Source of the DNA: Herbiconiux daphne | GTDB lineage: Bacteria > Actinomycetota > Actinomycetes > Actinomycetales > Microbacteriaceae | Reading direction: 5' to 3' | Assembly: GCF_024979295.1 (NCBI RefSeq) | Contig: NZ_JANLCJ010000003.1 | Span: forward strand, 1-64,000 | Length of the DNA stretch: 64,000 nt | In this document: positions 56,274 to 64,000 of the stretch, piece after piece | How the letters are laid out: the number at the start of each line of letters is the position of its first letter | Numbering within the stretch: position 1 is the stretch's first letter | The notes under the pieces: generated by a model | Database searches by the model: none | What the model saw: only the letters and a program-made list of their open reading frames with translations | What the model was told of the DNA's origin: nothing | Translations under genes and position numbers: made by a program

Positions 56274-59000
56274 GTGACTGTCAACGACCAGGACCCCTAT
56301 TCGGCGGGACACATCGATACCGATCCCGACGAGACCTCCGAGTGGAACGAATCGCTCGACGCCCTCGTCGAAGCCCGCGGTCACGGCCGTGCGCGCGACA
56401 TCATGCTCAGTCTGCTGAAGCGTTCCAAAGAGCTTCACCTGAACGTGCCGATGGTGCCGACGACCGACTACATCAACACGATCGCCCCCGAGAACGAGCC
56501 CGACTTCCCGGGCGACGAGGCACTCGAGCGCAAATACCGCGCGTGGATCCGCTGGAACGCCGCCATGCTCGTGCACCGCGCCCAGCGGCCCGGCATCGCG
56601 GTGGGCGGCCACATCTCGACCTACGCCTCGAGCGCGGCGCTCTACGAGGTGGGCTTCAACCACTTCTTCCGCGGCCACGACGCCCCCGGCGGCGCCGACC
56701 AGATCTTCATCCAGGGCCACGCCTCCCCCGGCACCTATGCCCGCGCCTTCCTCGAGGGCCGGCTGAGCGCCGACCAGCTCGACGGATTCCGCCAGGAGAA
56801 GTCGCACGCAGGCGGCGGCCTCTCGAGCTACCCGCATCCGCGGCTGATGCCCGAGTTCTGGCAGTTCCCCACCGTGTCGATGGGTCTCGGCCCGATCAAC
56901 GCGATCTACCAGGCGCAGCTCAACAAGTACCTCACCAACCGCGGCATCAAAGACGCTTCCGACCAGCAGGTCTGGGCCTTCCTCGGCGACGGCGAGATGG
57001 ACGAGGTCGAGAGCCGCGGCCAGCTGCAGGTGGCCGCGAACGACGGCCTCGACAACCTCAACTTCGTCATCAACTGCAACCTCCAGCGCCTCGACGGCCC
57101 GGTGCGCGGCAACGGCAAGATCATCCAGGAGCTCGAGAGCTTCTTCCGCGGTGCGGGCTGGAACGTCATCAAGGTGGTCTGGGGCCGCGAGTGGGACGAC
57201 CTGCTCGCCCGCGACACCGACGGCGCGCTGCTCAACCTGATGAACACGGTTCCGGATGGCGACTTCCAGACCTACAAGGCGGAGTCGGGCGCCTACGTGC
57301 GCGAGAACTTCTTCGGCCGCGATCCGCGTGCCTTGAAGCTCGTCGAGAACTACACCGACGACCAGATCTGGAACCTCAAGCGCGGCGGCCACGACTACCG
57401 CAAGGTCTACGCGGCCTTCAAGGCGGCCAGCGAGCACAAGGGTCAGCCCACCGTCATCCTGGCGCACACGATCAAGGGCTACGGCCTCGGTCCGTCGTTC
57501 GAGGGTCGCAACGCGACCCACCAGATGAAGAAGATGACGCTCGACAACCTCAAGACGTTCCGCGACGAGATGCACATCCCGATCAGCGACGCCCAGCTCG
57601 AAGAGAACCCCTACCTCCCGCCCTACTACAACCCGGGCGAGAACGACGAGGCCATCCAGTACCTGCACGAGCGCCGCCGCGCCCTCGGCGGCTACCTGCC
57701 CGAGCGCCGCACCAACCACACGGCCATCACGCTGCCCGACGACTCGGCCTACCAGACCCTAAAGAAGGGCTCCGGCACGCAGGAGATCGCGACCACGATG
57801 GCGTTCGTGCGCCTGCTGAAAGACCTCACCCGGTCGAAGGACTTCGGCAACCGCGTGGTGCCGATCATCCCCGACGAGGCACGCACCTTCGGCATGGACG
57901 CGTTCTTCCCGTCGAACAAGATCTACAACCCTCGGGGTCAGACCTACGTGTCCGTCGACCGCGAACTTCTGCTCGCCTACAAGGAGAGCCCCCAGGGTCA
58001 GATCATCCACGTCGGCATCAACGAGGCCGGCGCGCTCGCGTCGTTCACCGCGGTGGGAACGTCGTACTCGACCCAGGGCGAACCCCTCATTCCGATCTAC
58101 GTCTTCTACTCGATGTTCGGCTTCCAGCGCACGGGTGACGCCCTCTGGGCCGCCGGCGACCAGATGGCACGCGGCTTCGTCATCGGCGCCACCGCCGGGC
58201 GCACCACGCTCACCGGTGAGGGCCTGCAGCACGCCGACGGCCACTCGCACCTGCTCGCGGCCACCAACCCGGCCGTCATCAGCTACGACCCGGCCTATGG
58301 CTACGAGATGAACCACATCGTGCGATCGGGTCTCGACCGCATGTACGGCGGCACGCATCCCGACCCCAACGTCATGTACTACATCACGGTCTACAACGAG
58401 CCGCACGTGCAGCCCGCCGAACCCGAGAACGTCGACGTCGAGGGCCTGGTGAAGGGCATCTACAAGCTCAAGTCTGGCACGATCGAGGGTCCGAAGGCCC
58501 AGATCCTGTCGTCAGGCGTGGCGGTGCCGTGGGCCCTCGAAGCCCAGGAGCTGCTGGCGAACGACTGGGGTGTGTCGGCGGATGTCTGGTCGGTCACCTC
58601 GTGGACCGAGTTGCGCCGCGACGGCCTGCGTGCCGAGGAGCACAACTTCCTGCACCCGACCGAGGAGCGCCAGGTGCCTTACCTCACCACGAAGCTGCAG
58701 GATGCCCCGGGCCCGTTCATCGCGGTCACCGACTACATGCACGCGGTCTCCGACCAGATCCGTCAGTTCGTTCCCGGCGAGTACGCCACGCTCGGCGCCG
58801 ACGACTTCGGCTTCAGCGACACCCGACCGGCCGCGCGCCGCTACTTCAAGATCGACGGACCCTCGGTGGTCGTGCGCGTTCTCGAGCAGCTGGCCGCCCG
58901 AGGCGAGGTCGACCAGAACGCCCCGTCGTGGGCGATCGAGAAGTACCGCCTCTACGACGTGACGGCCGGCACATCGGGCTCGGCGGGCGGCGAGAGCTGA
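56274..59000 (+). CDS. aceE: Pyruvate dehydrogenase E1, homodimeric
   Basis: 908 residues from GTG 56274, with AAAGG upstream. The ThDP enzyme of the pyruvate dehydrogenase complex; it decarboxylates pyruvate and acetylates lipoyl-E2. Motifs: [20 protein letters not shown] N-terminal region, [15 protein letters not shown], the ThDP motif [12 protein letters not shown] ending [12 protein letters not shown], and [17 protein letters not shown] in the pyrimidine domain. The E2 fragment at the start of the window may be its partner. It is followed by fasR after 61 bp, linking acetyl-CoA supply to fatty acid synthesis. Confidence 0.96.
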   Translation: MTVNDQDPYSAGHIDTDPDETSEWNESLDALVEARGHGRARDIMLSLLKRSKELHLNVPMVPTTDYINTIAPENEPDFPGDEALERKYRAWIRWNAAMLVHRAQRPGIAVGGHISTYASSAALYEVGFNHFFRGHDAPGGADQIFIQGHASPGTYARAFLEGRLSADQLDGFRQEKSHAGGGLSSYPHPRLMPEFWQFPTVSMGLGPINAIYQAQLNKYLTNRGIKDASDQQVWAFLGDGEMDEVESRGQLQVAANDGLDNLNFVINCNLQRLDGPVRGNGKIIQELESFFRGAGWNVIKVVWGREWDDLLARDTDGALLNLMNTVPDGDFQTYKAESGAYVRENFFGRDPRALKLVENYTDDQIWNLKRGGHDYRKVYAAFKAASEHKGQPTVILAHTIKGYGLGPSFEGRNATHQMKKMTLDNLKTFRDEMHIPISDAQLEENPYLPPYYNPGENDEAIQYLHERRRALGGYLPERRTNHTAITLPDDSAYQTLKKGSGTQEIATTMAFVRLLKDLTRSKDFGNRVVPIIPDEARTFGMDAFFPSNKIYNPRGQTYVSVDRELLLAYKESPQGQIIHVGINEAGALASFTAVGTSYSTQGEPLIPIYVFYSMFGFQRTGDALWAAGDQMARGFVIGATAGRTTLTGEGLQHADGHSHLLAATNPAVISYDPAYGYEMNHIVRSGLDRMYGGTHPDPNVMYYITVYNEPHVQPAEPENVDVEGLVKGIYKLKSGTIEGPKAQILSSGVAVPWALEAQELLANDWGVSADVWSVTSWTELRRDGLRAEEHNFLHPTEERQVPYLTTKLQDAPGPFIAVTDYMHAVSDQIRQFVPGEYATLGADDFGFSDTRPAARRYFKIDGPSVVVRVLEQLAARGEVDQNAPSWAIEKYRLYDVTAGTSGSAGGES

Positions 59001-59061
59001 TCCCACCCCGCATGACGATCGGATCCTTCGCGGTCGGAGGCACGGATGCCCCGGAGGCGTG

Positions 59062-60318
59062 ATGCCTAAGACCAAGGCGCAGACACTCGCGTGGCTGCGC
59101 ACGATCTCGGGCGAGCTCTCGACCGCCACGATCAAGAAGCTCGATCAGACGCTGCCCTGGTATGGCGACATGCCCCCGGGGCGGCGCTCTGCGGTCGGCC
59201 TCGTGGCGCAGGCGGGCATCAAGTCGTTCATCCAGTGGTACGACGACCCCACCACCACGACCTGGATCGCCGCCGACGTGTTCGGCTCGGCGCCCCGGGA
59301 GCTCTTGCGATCGGTCAGCCTGCAGCAGACCCTGCAGCTCATCCGCGTGGTGGTCGAGGTGGTCGAGGAACGCGTCGCCGGAGCCGACGGTTCGCTGCGC
59401 GAGGCGATCCTGCTCTATTCGCGCGAGATCGCGTTCGCCGCGGCCGACGTCTACGCACGAGCCGCCGAGGCCCGCGGACTCTGGGACGCCCGGCTCGAGG
59501 CGCTCGTCGTCGACTCCATCCTGAGCGGTGAATACGACGACGAGCTGCCCAGCCGCATCGCGGCGCTCGGCTGGCACGGGCACGGCGAGGTCAGCGTTCT
59601 CGTCGGCACCACACCGCGCCAGCTCGACGTCGACCAGCTGCGCCGCACCGCCCGCCACGTCAACGCCGATCTGTTGATCGGGGTGCAGGGCGGCCGGCTC
59701 GTGCTCGTGATCGGCCGCGCGCATCCGGTGAACGGCAACGGCTTCGACGGCAACGGGTTCGACGGCAACGGCATCGATGCCGCGCCGGCCGACGGCGACG
59801 CGCTCGGCACCGGTCCCGAGCGCATGCTCACCTTCCTCGAGATCGCCGAGCAGCTCGAACCCGGGTTCGGCCCCGGCTACCTGGTGCTCGGCCACGAGGT
59901 GCCGAGCCTCGTGGATGCCTCGCGCAGCGCCAAGGCGGCTCTCGCCGGGTTCGCCGTCGCGCGCGCGTGGCGCAACGCCCCTCGGCCGATGCTCGCCGAC
60001 GACCTGCTGCCCGAACGCGCCCTCGCGGGCGATCCACTCGCCCGCTCGACCCTGGTCAACCGCGTCTACCGGCCGCTGCAAGACCAGTCGCCCGAACTGA
60101 TGACCACGCTCTGGTGCTATCTCGACAACGGCCGGTCGCTCGAGGCCACGGCCCGCGAGCTCTTCGTGCACCCGAACACCGTGCGCTACCGCCTGAAACG
60201 GGTCACCCAGGTGATCGGCTGGGATGCGACGGGCGCCCGCGAAGCGCTCATCCTGCAGTCCGCGTTGATCCTCGGCTCGATGAACGACCACGAGACGCCA
60301 GGCCAGCGCAAGCAGTGA
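59062..60318 (+). CDS. fasR: FasR-like PucR/CdaR-family regulator of fatty acid synthesis
   Basis: 418 residues from ATG 59062, with GGAGG four bases upstream. The N-terminal 170 residues are helical, the middle has a GGDEF-like degenerate region (GEVSVLVG, VLVIGRAHP), and the C-terminus carries the PucR-type HTH: TLWCYLDNGRSLEATARELFVHPNTVRYRLKRV. A 15-bp repeat encodes NGFDG units in a surface loop (about residues 225-240). In Streptomyces coelicolor, FasR lies just upstream of fabD-fabH-acpP-fabF and activates them; the same order here supports this role. Confidence 0.88.
   Translation: MPKTKAQTLAWLRTISGELSTATIKKLDQTLPWYGDMPPGRRSAVGLVAQAGIKSFIQWYDDPTTTTWIAADVFGSAPRELLRSVSLQQTLQLIRVVVEVVEERVAGADGSLREAILLYSREIAFAAADVYARAAEARGLWDARLEALVVDSILSGEYDDELPSRIAALGWHGHGEVSVLVGTTPRQLDVDQLRRTARHVNADLLIGVQGGRLVLVIGRAHPVNGNGFDGNGFDGNGIDAAPADGDALGTGPERMLTFLEIAEQLEPGFGPGYLVLGHEVPSLVDASRSAKAALAGFAVARAWRNAPRPMLADDLLPERALAGDPLARSTLVNRVYRPLQDQSPELMTTLWCYLDNGRSLEATARELFVHPNTVRYRLKRVTQVIGWDATGAREALILQSALILGSMNDHETPGQRKQ
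59734..59778. repeat. 15-bp tandem repeat, three units, within fasR
   Basis: Units starting GGCAACGG at 59734, 59749 and 59764, in frame, encoding Asn-Gly-Phe/Ile-Asp-Gly in a FasR loop. Confidence 0.75.
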
Positions 60319-60338
60319 CCGTGCATCCCGTGACTGTT

Positions 60339-60368
60339 CACGCACCACTCGTGCACGCACCAACTGTG
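60339..60368 (+). promoter_or_regulatory. Direct repeat upstream of fabD, candidate FasR site
   Basis: CACGCACCACTCGTG (60339-60353) and CACGCACCAACTGTG (60354-60368) are adjacent direct repeats, matching at 13 of 15 positions. They lie 79-108 bp before the fabD start in a 128-bp spacer. A binding site for the upstream-encoded activator is plausible; a chance minisatellite is the alternative. Confidence 0.4.
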
Positions 60369-60446
60369 CGGTTCCGACAACGTCTGCCGGAATCTCTTGG
60401 TCGCGTTCGACACATCCAATGACCGAACTGTTGGGAGACTGAAGTA

Positions 60447-61364
60447 ATGATCGTCGTCGTTTGCCCCGGCCAGGGCTCGCAGACCCCCGGATTCCTCGCC
60501 CCCTGGATCGAGAGCTCCCCGGCGGGCGCCCTCGACGAGCTGAGCTCCGCCGCCGGCGTCGACCTCGTCACCCACGGCACCGTGAGCGACGCCGACACCA
60601 TCCGCGACACCGCGGTGGCCCAGCCGCTCATCGTGGCCGCCGGCATCATCACGCTGCGCGCACTCTTCGCCGACGGCCGCCGCGACAAGATCGGCGGCAT
60701 CGCGGGCCACTCGGTGGGCGAGATCACCGCGGCGGTGGGGGCCGGCATCCTGAGCGACACCGAGGCGATGCGCTTCGTGGGCGAACGCGGGCGGGCGATG
60801 GCGGATGCCGCGGCCCTCGCGCAGACCGGCATGAGCGCTGTCGTCGGCGGCACCGAGGCCGAGGTGCTCGCCCTCTTCGACGAGGTGGGTGTGCTGCCGG
60901 CGAACTACAACGGCGGCGGTCAGATCGTGGTCGCCGGCGAGCCCGCGGCGCTGGCCCTGCTCGCCGAGCGCGCCCCGCGTGGAGTACGCGTCATCCCGCT
61001 GCAGGTGGCCGGCGCGTTCCACACGCACTACATGGCGCCCGCGGTCGAGCGCCTCGCCGCCGTCGCGGCCACGCTCACCCCTGCCGACCCGACCCTGACG
61101 ATCTGGACCAACAACGACGGCTCGGTCGTCGACGACGGCGCCCGGTTCGTCGACCTGCTGGTGGGGCAGGTCTCGTCGCCCGTGCGCTGGGACCTCGACA
61201 TGGCGGCGTTCGCCGCCGCCGGGGTGACCGGTCTCATCGAGGTCGCCCCCGCCGGCGCCCTCGTCGGCATCGCCAAGCGCGGGCTCAAAGGCATCCCGGC
61301 CGTCGCGGTGAAGACCCCCGACGACCTCGCCGCCGCCCTCGAACTCATCGACCAGGCCGCCTGA
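60447..61364 (+). CDS. fabD: Malonyl-CoA:ACP transacylase
   Basis: 305 residues from ATG 60447, with GGGAG upstream. It loads malonyl groups onto ACP for type II fatty acid synthesis. Motifs: PGQGSQTPGF at the N-terminus, catalytic Ser in GIAGHSVGEITAA, an Arg in FVGERGRAM, and the catalytic His in GAFHTHYM. First fab gene after fasR; 47 bp to fabH. Confidence 0.95.
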   Translation: MIVVVCPGQGSQTPGFLAPWIESSPAGALDELSSAAGVDLVTHGTVSDADTIRDTAVAQPLIVAAGIITLRALFADGRRDKIGGIAGHSVGEITAAVGAGILSDTEAMRFVGERGRAMADAAALAQTGMSAVVGGTEAEVLALFDEVGVLPANYNGGGQIVVAGEPAALALLAERAPRGVRVIPLQVAGAFHTHYMAPAVERLAAVAATLTPADPTLTIWTNNDGSVVDDGARFVDLLVGQVSSPVRWDLDMAAFAAAGVTGLIEVAPAGALVGIAKRGLKGIPAVAVKTPDDLAAALELIDQAA

Positions 61365-61411
61365 GCGACCGCCGACATCCACACCCGACACGGAAGGCAT
61401 CGCGCACGCCC

Positions 61412-62416
61412 ATGACGCAGCCCACACTGAAGCAGGCCACCGGGCCCCAGTTCACCCGCATCCACGCGATCGGAGCCGCCCGCGGCGACCTCGCGGTGCC
61501 GAACGACGACCTGGTCGGCCCGATCGACTCCTCTGACGAGTGGATCCGCCAGCGCACCGGCATCGTCGAGCGCAAGCGGGCGTCACACGACGTTTTCGCC
61601 GTCGATCTGGCCGAGGCCGCCGCCAAGGAGGCGATCGAGGGCGCCGGCATCGTGCCGTCGCAGATCGGCGCCATCCTGGTCTCGACCATCAGCAACCCCG
61701 TGATCACGCCCTCGCTCGCCACGCACGTGGCGGAGCGCATCGGCGCGCCGCTCGCGGCTGCCTACGACATCAGCGCCGCCTGCGCGGGCTACGCCTACGG
61801 CATCGGGCAGGCCGACTCGCTCATCCGGGCGGGCATGGCCGAGTACGTGCTCGTCATCGGCGCCGAGAAGCTGTCGGAGTACGTCAGCCCCTCCGACCGC
61901 TCGATCTCGTTCCTGCTGGGCGACGGCGCCGGCGCGGCGATCGTGGGGCCGAGCGGGACCCCCGGCATCGGGCCGACCATCTGGGGCTCCGACGCCACGA
62001 AGCGCGACGAGATCCACATGACCGGCACCACGATCGAGTTCCGCGACGGCGAGACCGAGTGGCCGACCCTGTGGCAGAACGGCCAGGTGGTGTTCCGCTG
62101 GGCCGTCTGGGAGATGGTGAAGGTCGCCAAGGAAGCCCTCGAGGCCGCTGGCGTGACCGTCGACGACCTGGCCGCGTTCATTCCGCACCAGGCCAACATG
62201 CGCATCATCGACGAGTTCGCCAAGCAGCTGAAGCTGCCCGAGTCGGTGGCCATCGGCCGCGACATCGAGACGACCGGAAACACCTCGGCCGCGTCGATCC
62301 CGCTCGCCACCCACCGCCTGCTGGCCGAGAACCCGTCGCTCTCGGGCGGCCTGGCCCTGCAGATCGGTTTCGGCGCCGGGCTGGTGTTCGGAGCCCAGGT
62401 GGTCGTGCTGCCCTGA
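61412..62416 (+). CDS. fabH: Beta-ketoacyl-ACP synthase III
   Basis: 334 residues from ATG 61412, with GGAAGG upstream. It condenses acyl-CoA starters with malonyl-ACP to begin each chain. The catalytic triad is visible: Cys in AYDISAACAGYAYG, His in AFIPHQANMRII, and Asn in TTGNTSAASIPLA. An N-terminal extension of about 15 residues precedes the fold. Branched-chain starters are typical for actinobacteria, but specificity cannot be read here. Confidence 0.95.
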   Translation: MTQPTLKQATGPQFTRIHAIGAARGDLAVPNDDLVGPIDSSDEWIRQRTGIVERKRASHDVFAVDLAEAAAKEAIEGAGIVPSQIGAILVSTISNPVITPSLATHVAERIGAPLAAAYDISAACAGYAYGIGQADSLIRAGMAEYVLVIGAEKLSEYVSPSDRSISFLLGDGAGAAIVGPSGTPGIGPTIWGSDATKRDEIHMTGTTIEFRDGETEWPTLWQNGQVVFRWAVWEMVKVAKEALEAAGVTVDDLAAFIPHQANMRIIDEFAKQLKLPESVAIGRDIETTGNTSAASIPLATHRLLAENPSLSGGLALQIGFGAGLVFGAQVVVLP

Positions 62417-62490
62417 TCGTATGCACGAACCCGACCCCCCGGCCTGACTAAACTAAGTCTCGGTCAAACGACACCCTCAAGGAGAGAACA

Positions 62491-62739
62491 ATGGCATTGT
62501 CCAACGAAGAAGTACTGGCCGGCTTGGCCGAGCTCATCAATGACGAGACGGGCATCGCTACCGACACAGTCGAGCTGGACAAGTCGTTCACCGATGACCT
62601 CGACATCGACTCCATCTCGATGATGACGATCGTCGTCAACGCCGAAGAGAAGTTCGACGTCAAGATCCCCGACGAAGAGGTCAAGAACCTCAAGACCGTC
62701 GGCGACGCCGTCACCTTCATCGTCGCCGCCCAGGCCTGA
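62491..62739 (+). CDS. acpP: Acyl carrier protein
   Basis: 82 residues from ATG 62491, with AAGGAGAG upstream. The phosphopantetheine attachment Ser lies in DDLDIDSISMMTI. Acidic helical protein typical of type II ACP. A possible -10 TAAACT at 62449-62454 suggests a promoter of its own, and a hairpin after the gene may keep its transcript more abundant than that of fabF. Confidence 0.96.
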   Translation: MALSNEEVLAGLAELINDETGIATDTVELDKSFTDDLDIDSISMMTIVVNAEEKFDVKIPDEEVKNLKTVGDAVTFIVAAQA

Positions 62740-62760
62740 CGACCCCGTTCCACGCGGATG

Positions 62761-62802
62761 GTCGGCAGGATCGCGGCCTGAGACACGCCCGATCCTGTCG
62801 AC
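62761..62802 (+). terminator. Hairpin between acpP and fabF, likely partial terminator
   Basis: A 13-bp stem with one G-U pair (62761-62773 with 62790-62802) and a 16-base loop, 22 bases after the acpP stop and 54 before fabF. No T tract follows. It could end part of the transcripts, as expected where ACP is needed in large excess. Confidence 0.5.
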
Positions 62803-62856
62803 CGAACTGCGCCGCCCCGGCGCGAACTGGACTGACCACCCACAGAAAGTTTTGCC

Positions 62857-64000
62857 ATGAGCACGAAGAAGATCGTCGTCACCGGAATCGGTGCCACGTC
62901 ACCCCTCGGGGGCACCGCCACCGACAGCTGGAAGAACCTGCTGGCGGGTGAGTCGGGCATCACCACCCTCGAGCAGGAGTGGGTCGCCAAGAACGACCTG
63001 CCGGTGACCTTCGCGGGCCAGGCACGGGTGCCCTCGTCAGAGGTTCTCGAGCGCATCGAGATCAAGCGCCTCGACCCGTCGAGCCAGTTCGCGCTCACCG
63101 CGGCACGCGAGGCCTGGGCCGATGCCGGGTCGCCGGATGTCGTGCCCGAACGCTTCGGGGTCGACTGGGCCACGGGCATCGGCGGCGTCTGGACGCTGCT
63201 CGACGCCTGGGACACCCTGCGCGAGAAGGGCCCGCGGCGGGTGCTGCCGATGACGGTTCCCATGCTCATGCCGAACGGCCCCGCGGCCGCCATCGAGATG
63301 GCGCTCGGCGCTCGCGCCGGCGCCCGCACGGTCGTGTCGGCGTGCGCCTCGAGCACCGAGTCGATCGTCAACGCCTACGACCACCTGCAGGCCGGCTACG
63401 CCGACATCATCATCGCCGGTGGCTCCGAGGCGGCCATCCACCCGCTGCCGATCGCGGCCTTCGCCGCCATGCAGGCGCTCTCGAAGCGCAACGACGACCC
63501 GGCCACGGCATCCCGCCCCTACGACCTCACCCGCGACGGTTTCGTGCTCGGCGAGGGCGGCGCGGCCCTCGTGCTCGAGACCGAGGAGCACGCGAAGGCG
63601 CGCGGCGCCAAGATCTACGCCGAGCTGCTCGGTGGTGCCGTCACGAGCGACGCCTTCCACATCACGGCCCCCGACCCCGAGGGTTCGGCGGCCGCGCGCG
63701 CCATGATCGCCGCCGTGGCCAATGCCGGCTTCTCGCTCGACGACGTGGCGCACATCAACGCGCACGCCACGAGCACCCCGGTCGGCGACATCGCCGAATA
63801 CAAGGCGCTGCTGCACACCTTCGGCGAGCGACTGCACGACATCCCGGTGTCGGCCACGAAGGCCTCGACCGGGCACCTGCTCGGCGGCGCCGGCGGCATC
63901 GAGGCGATCTTCACCGTGCTCGCGCTGCACGAACGCACCGCTCCCCCGACGATCAACCTCAGCGAGCAAGACCCCGACATCCCCCTCGACGTCGTGCGCG
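62857..64000 (+). CDS. fabF: Beta-ketoacyl-ACP synthase II, 5' part
   Basis: The first 381 codons from ATG 62857; the 3' end lies beyond the window. It elongates acyl-ACP with malonyl-ACP. Catalytic Cys in VVSACASSTESIVNA, first His in HINAHATSTPVGD, Lys and second His in SATKASTGHLLGGAGG. Last gene seen of the fabD-fabH-acpP-fabF operon. Confidence 0.95.
   Translation, partial: MSTKKIVVTGIGATSPLGGTATDSWKNLLAGESGITTLEQEWVAKNDLPVTFAGQARVPSSEVLERIEIKRLDPSSQFALTAAREAWADAGSPDVVPERFGVDWATGIGGVWTLLDAWDTLREKGPRRVLPMTVPMLMPNGPAAAIEMALGARAGARTVVSACASSTESIVNAYDHLQAGYADIIIAGGSEAAIHPLPIAAFAAMQALSKRNDDPATASRPYDLTRDGFVLGEGGAALVLETEEHAKARGAKIYAELLGGAVTSDAFHITAPDPEGSAAARAMIAAVANAGFSLDDVAHINAHATSTPVGDIAEYKALLHTFGERLHDIPVSATKASTGHLLGGAGGIEAIFTVLALHERTAPPTINLSEQDPDIPLDVVR

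Noticed and set aside
56085..57719. 544-codon frame opposite aceE
   Set aside because: Antisense shadow of a certain gene with no recognisable domain.

Overview
The window is high-GC, densely coded DNA from an actinobacterium, most likely of the family Microbacteriaceae. Its gene order follows a conserved actinobacterial backbone (E2 acyltransferase, DUF4191, RDD protein, glnA, glnE-glnA2, Hip1-like hydrolase, panB, ppgK, rnpB, zinc-ribbon-like protein, Nif3-like protein), and it carries an actinobacterial fatty-acid operon (aceE, fasR, fabD, fabH, acpP, fabF). The species cannot be fixed from the sequence alone.

Layout. 1-5.8 kb: end of a dihydrolipoamide acyltransferase gene, a membrane pseudokinase gene converging on it, DUF4191 and RDD membrane proteins, and type I glutamine synthetase glnA behind a GlnR-type operator. 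5.8-13 kb: an accessory block between glnA and glnE, with five closely spaced plus-strand cistrons: a cytosolic-looking DRGH nuclease, a small helical protein, an Hsp90/GHKL-type ATPase with an array of winged-helix-like repeats, and two ATPase-less paralogues of the repeat part (one frameshifted). This is the best candidate for an undescribed conflict or defence system. 13-27.2 kb: glnE-glnA2, nadE, a Hip1-like exported hydrolase, panB, ppgK, RNase P RNA, a coiled-coil protein with a decayed zinc ribbon, a Nif3-like protein, an SDR oxidoreductase and small proteins.

27.2-41.4 kb: a homoprotocatechuate (3,4-dihydroxyphenylacetate) meta-cleavage cluster. The ring-cleavage enzyme HpaD, the dehydrogenase HpaE, an FAH-RraA fusion in place of HpaG, hydratase HpaH, aldolase HpaI and a succinate semialdehyde dehydrogenase together lead to pyruvate and succinate. 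A GntR regulator, an IclR regulator, an FAD aromatic hydroxylase, an orphan ThDP enzyme behind a structured leader, and an MHS-type transporter complete it. A perfect palindrome in the divergent hpaG/hpaH promoter recurs as a 10/12 match upstream of the transporter.

41.5-54.8 kb: a secreted CWB2 cell-wall protein, then an 11.2-kb genomic island bounded by a 51-bp direct repeat of the 3' half of tRNA-Val(TAC). The island holds a 2180-residue exported Rhs/YD-repeat protein, a large LamG/DNRLRE-like lipoprotein, an unlisted 53-residue single-pass membrane protein directly behind the Rhs gene (candidate immunity protein) and a broken excisionase-like gene. No integrase is visible. 54.8-64 kb: the intact tRNA, a membrane protein, an AhpE-type peroxiredoxin, aceE, and the fasR-fabD-fabH-acpP-fabF operon, which runs off the end of the window.

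Short tandem repeats with a 15-bp (sometimes 18- or 26-bp) period occur repeatedly, both inside genes and at gene ends.
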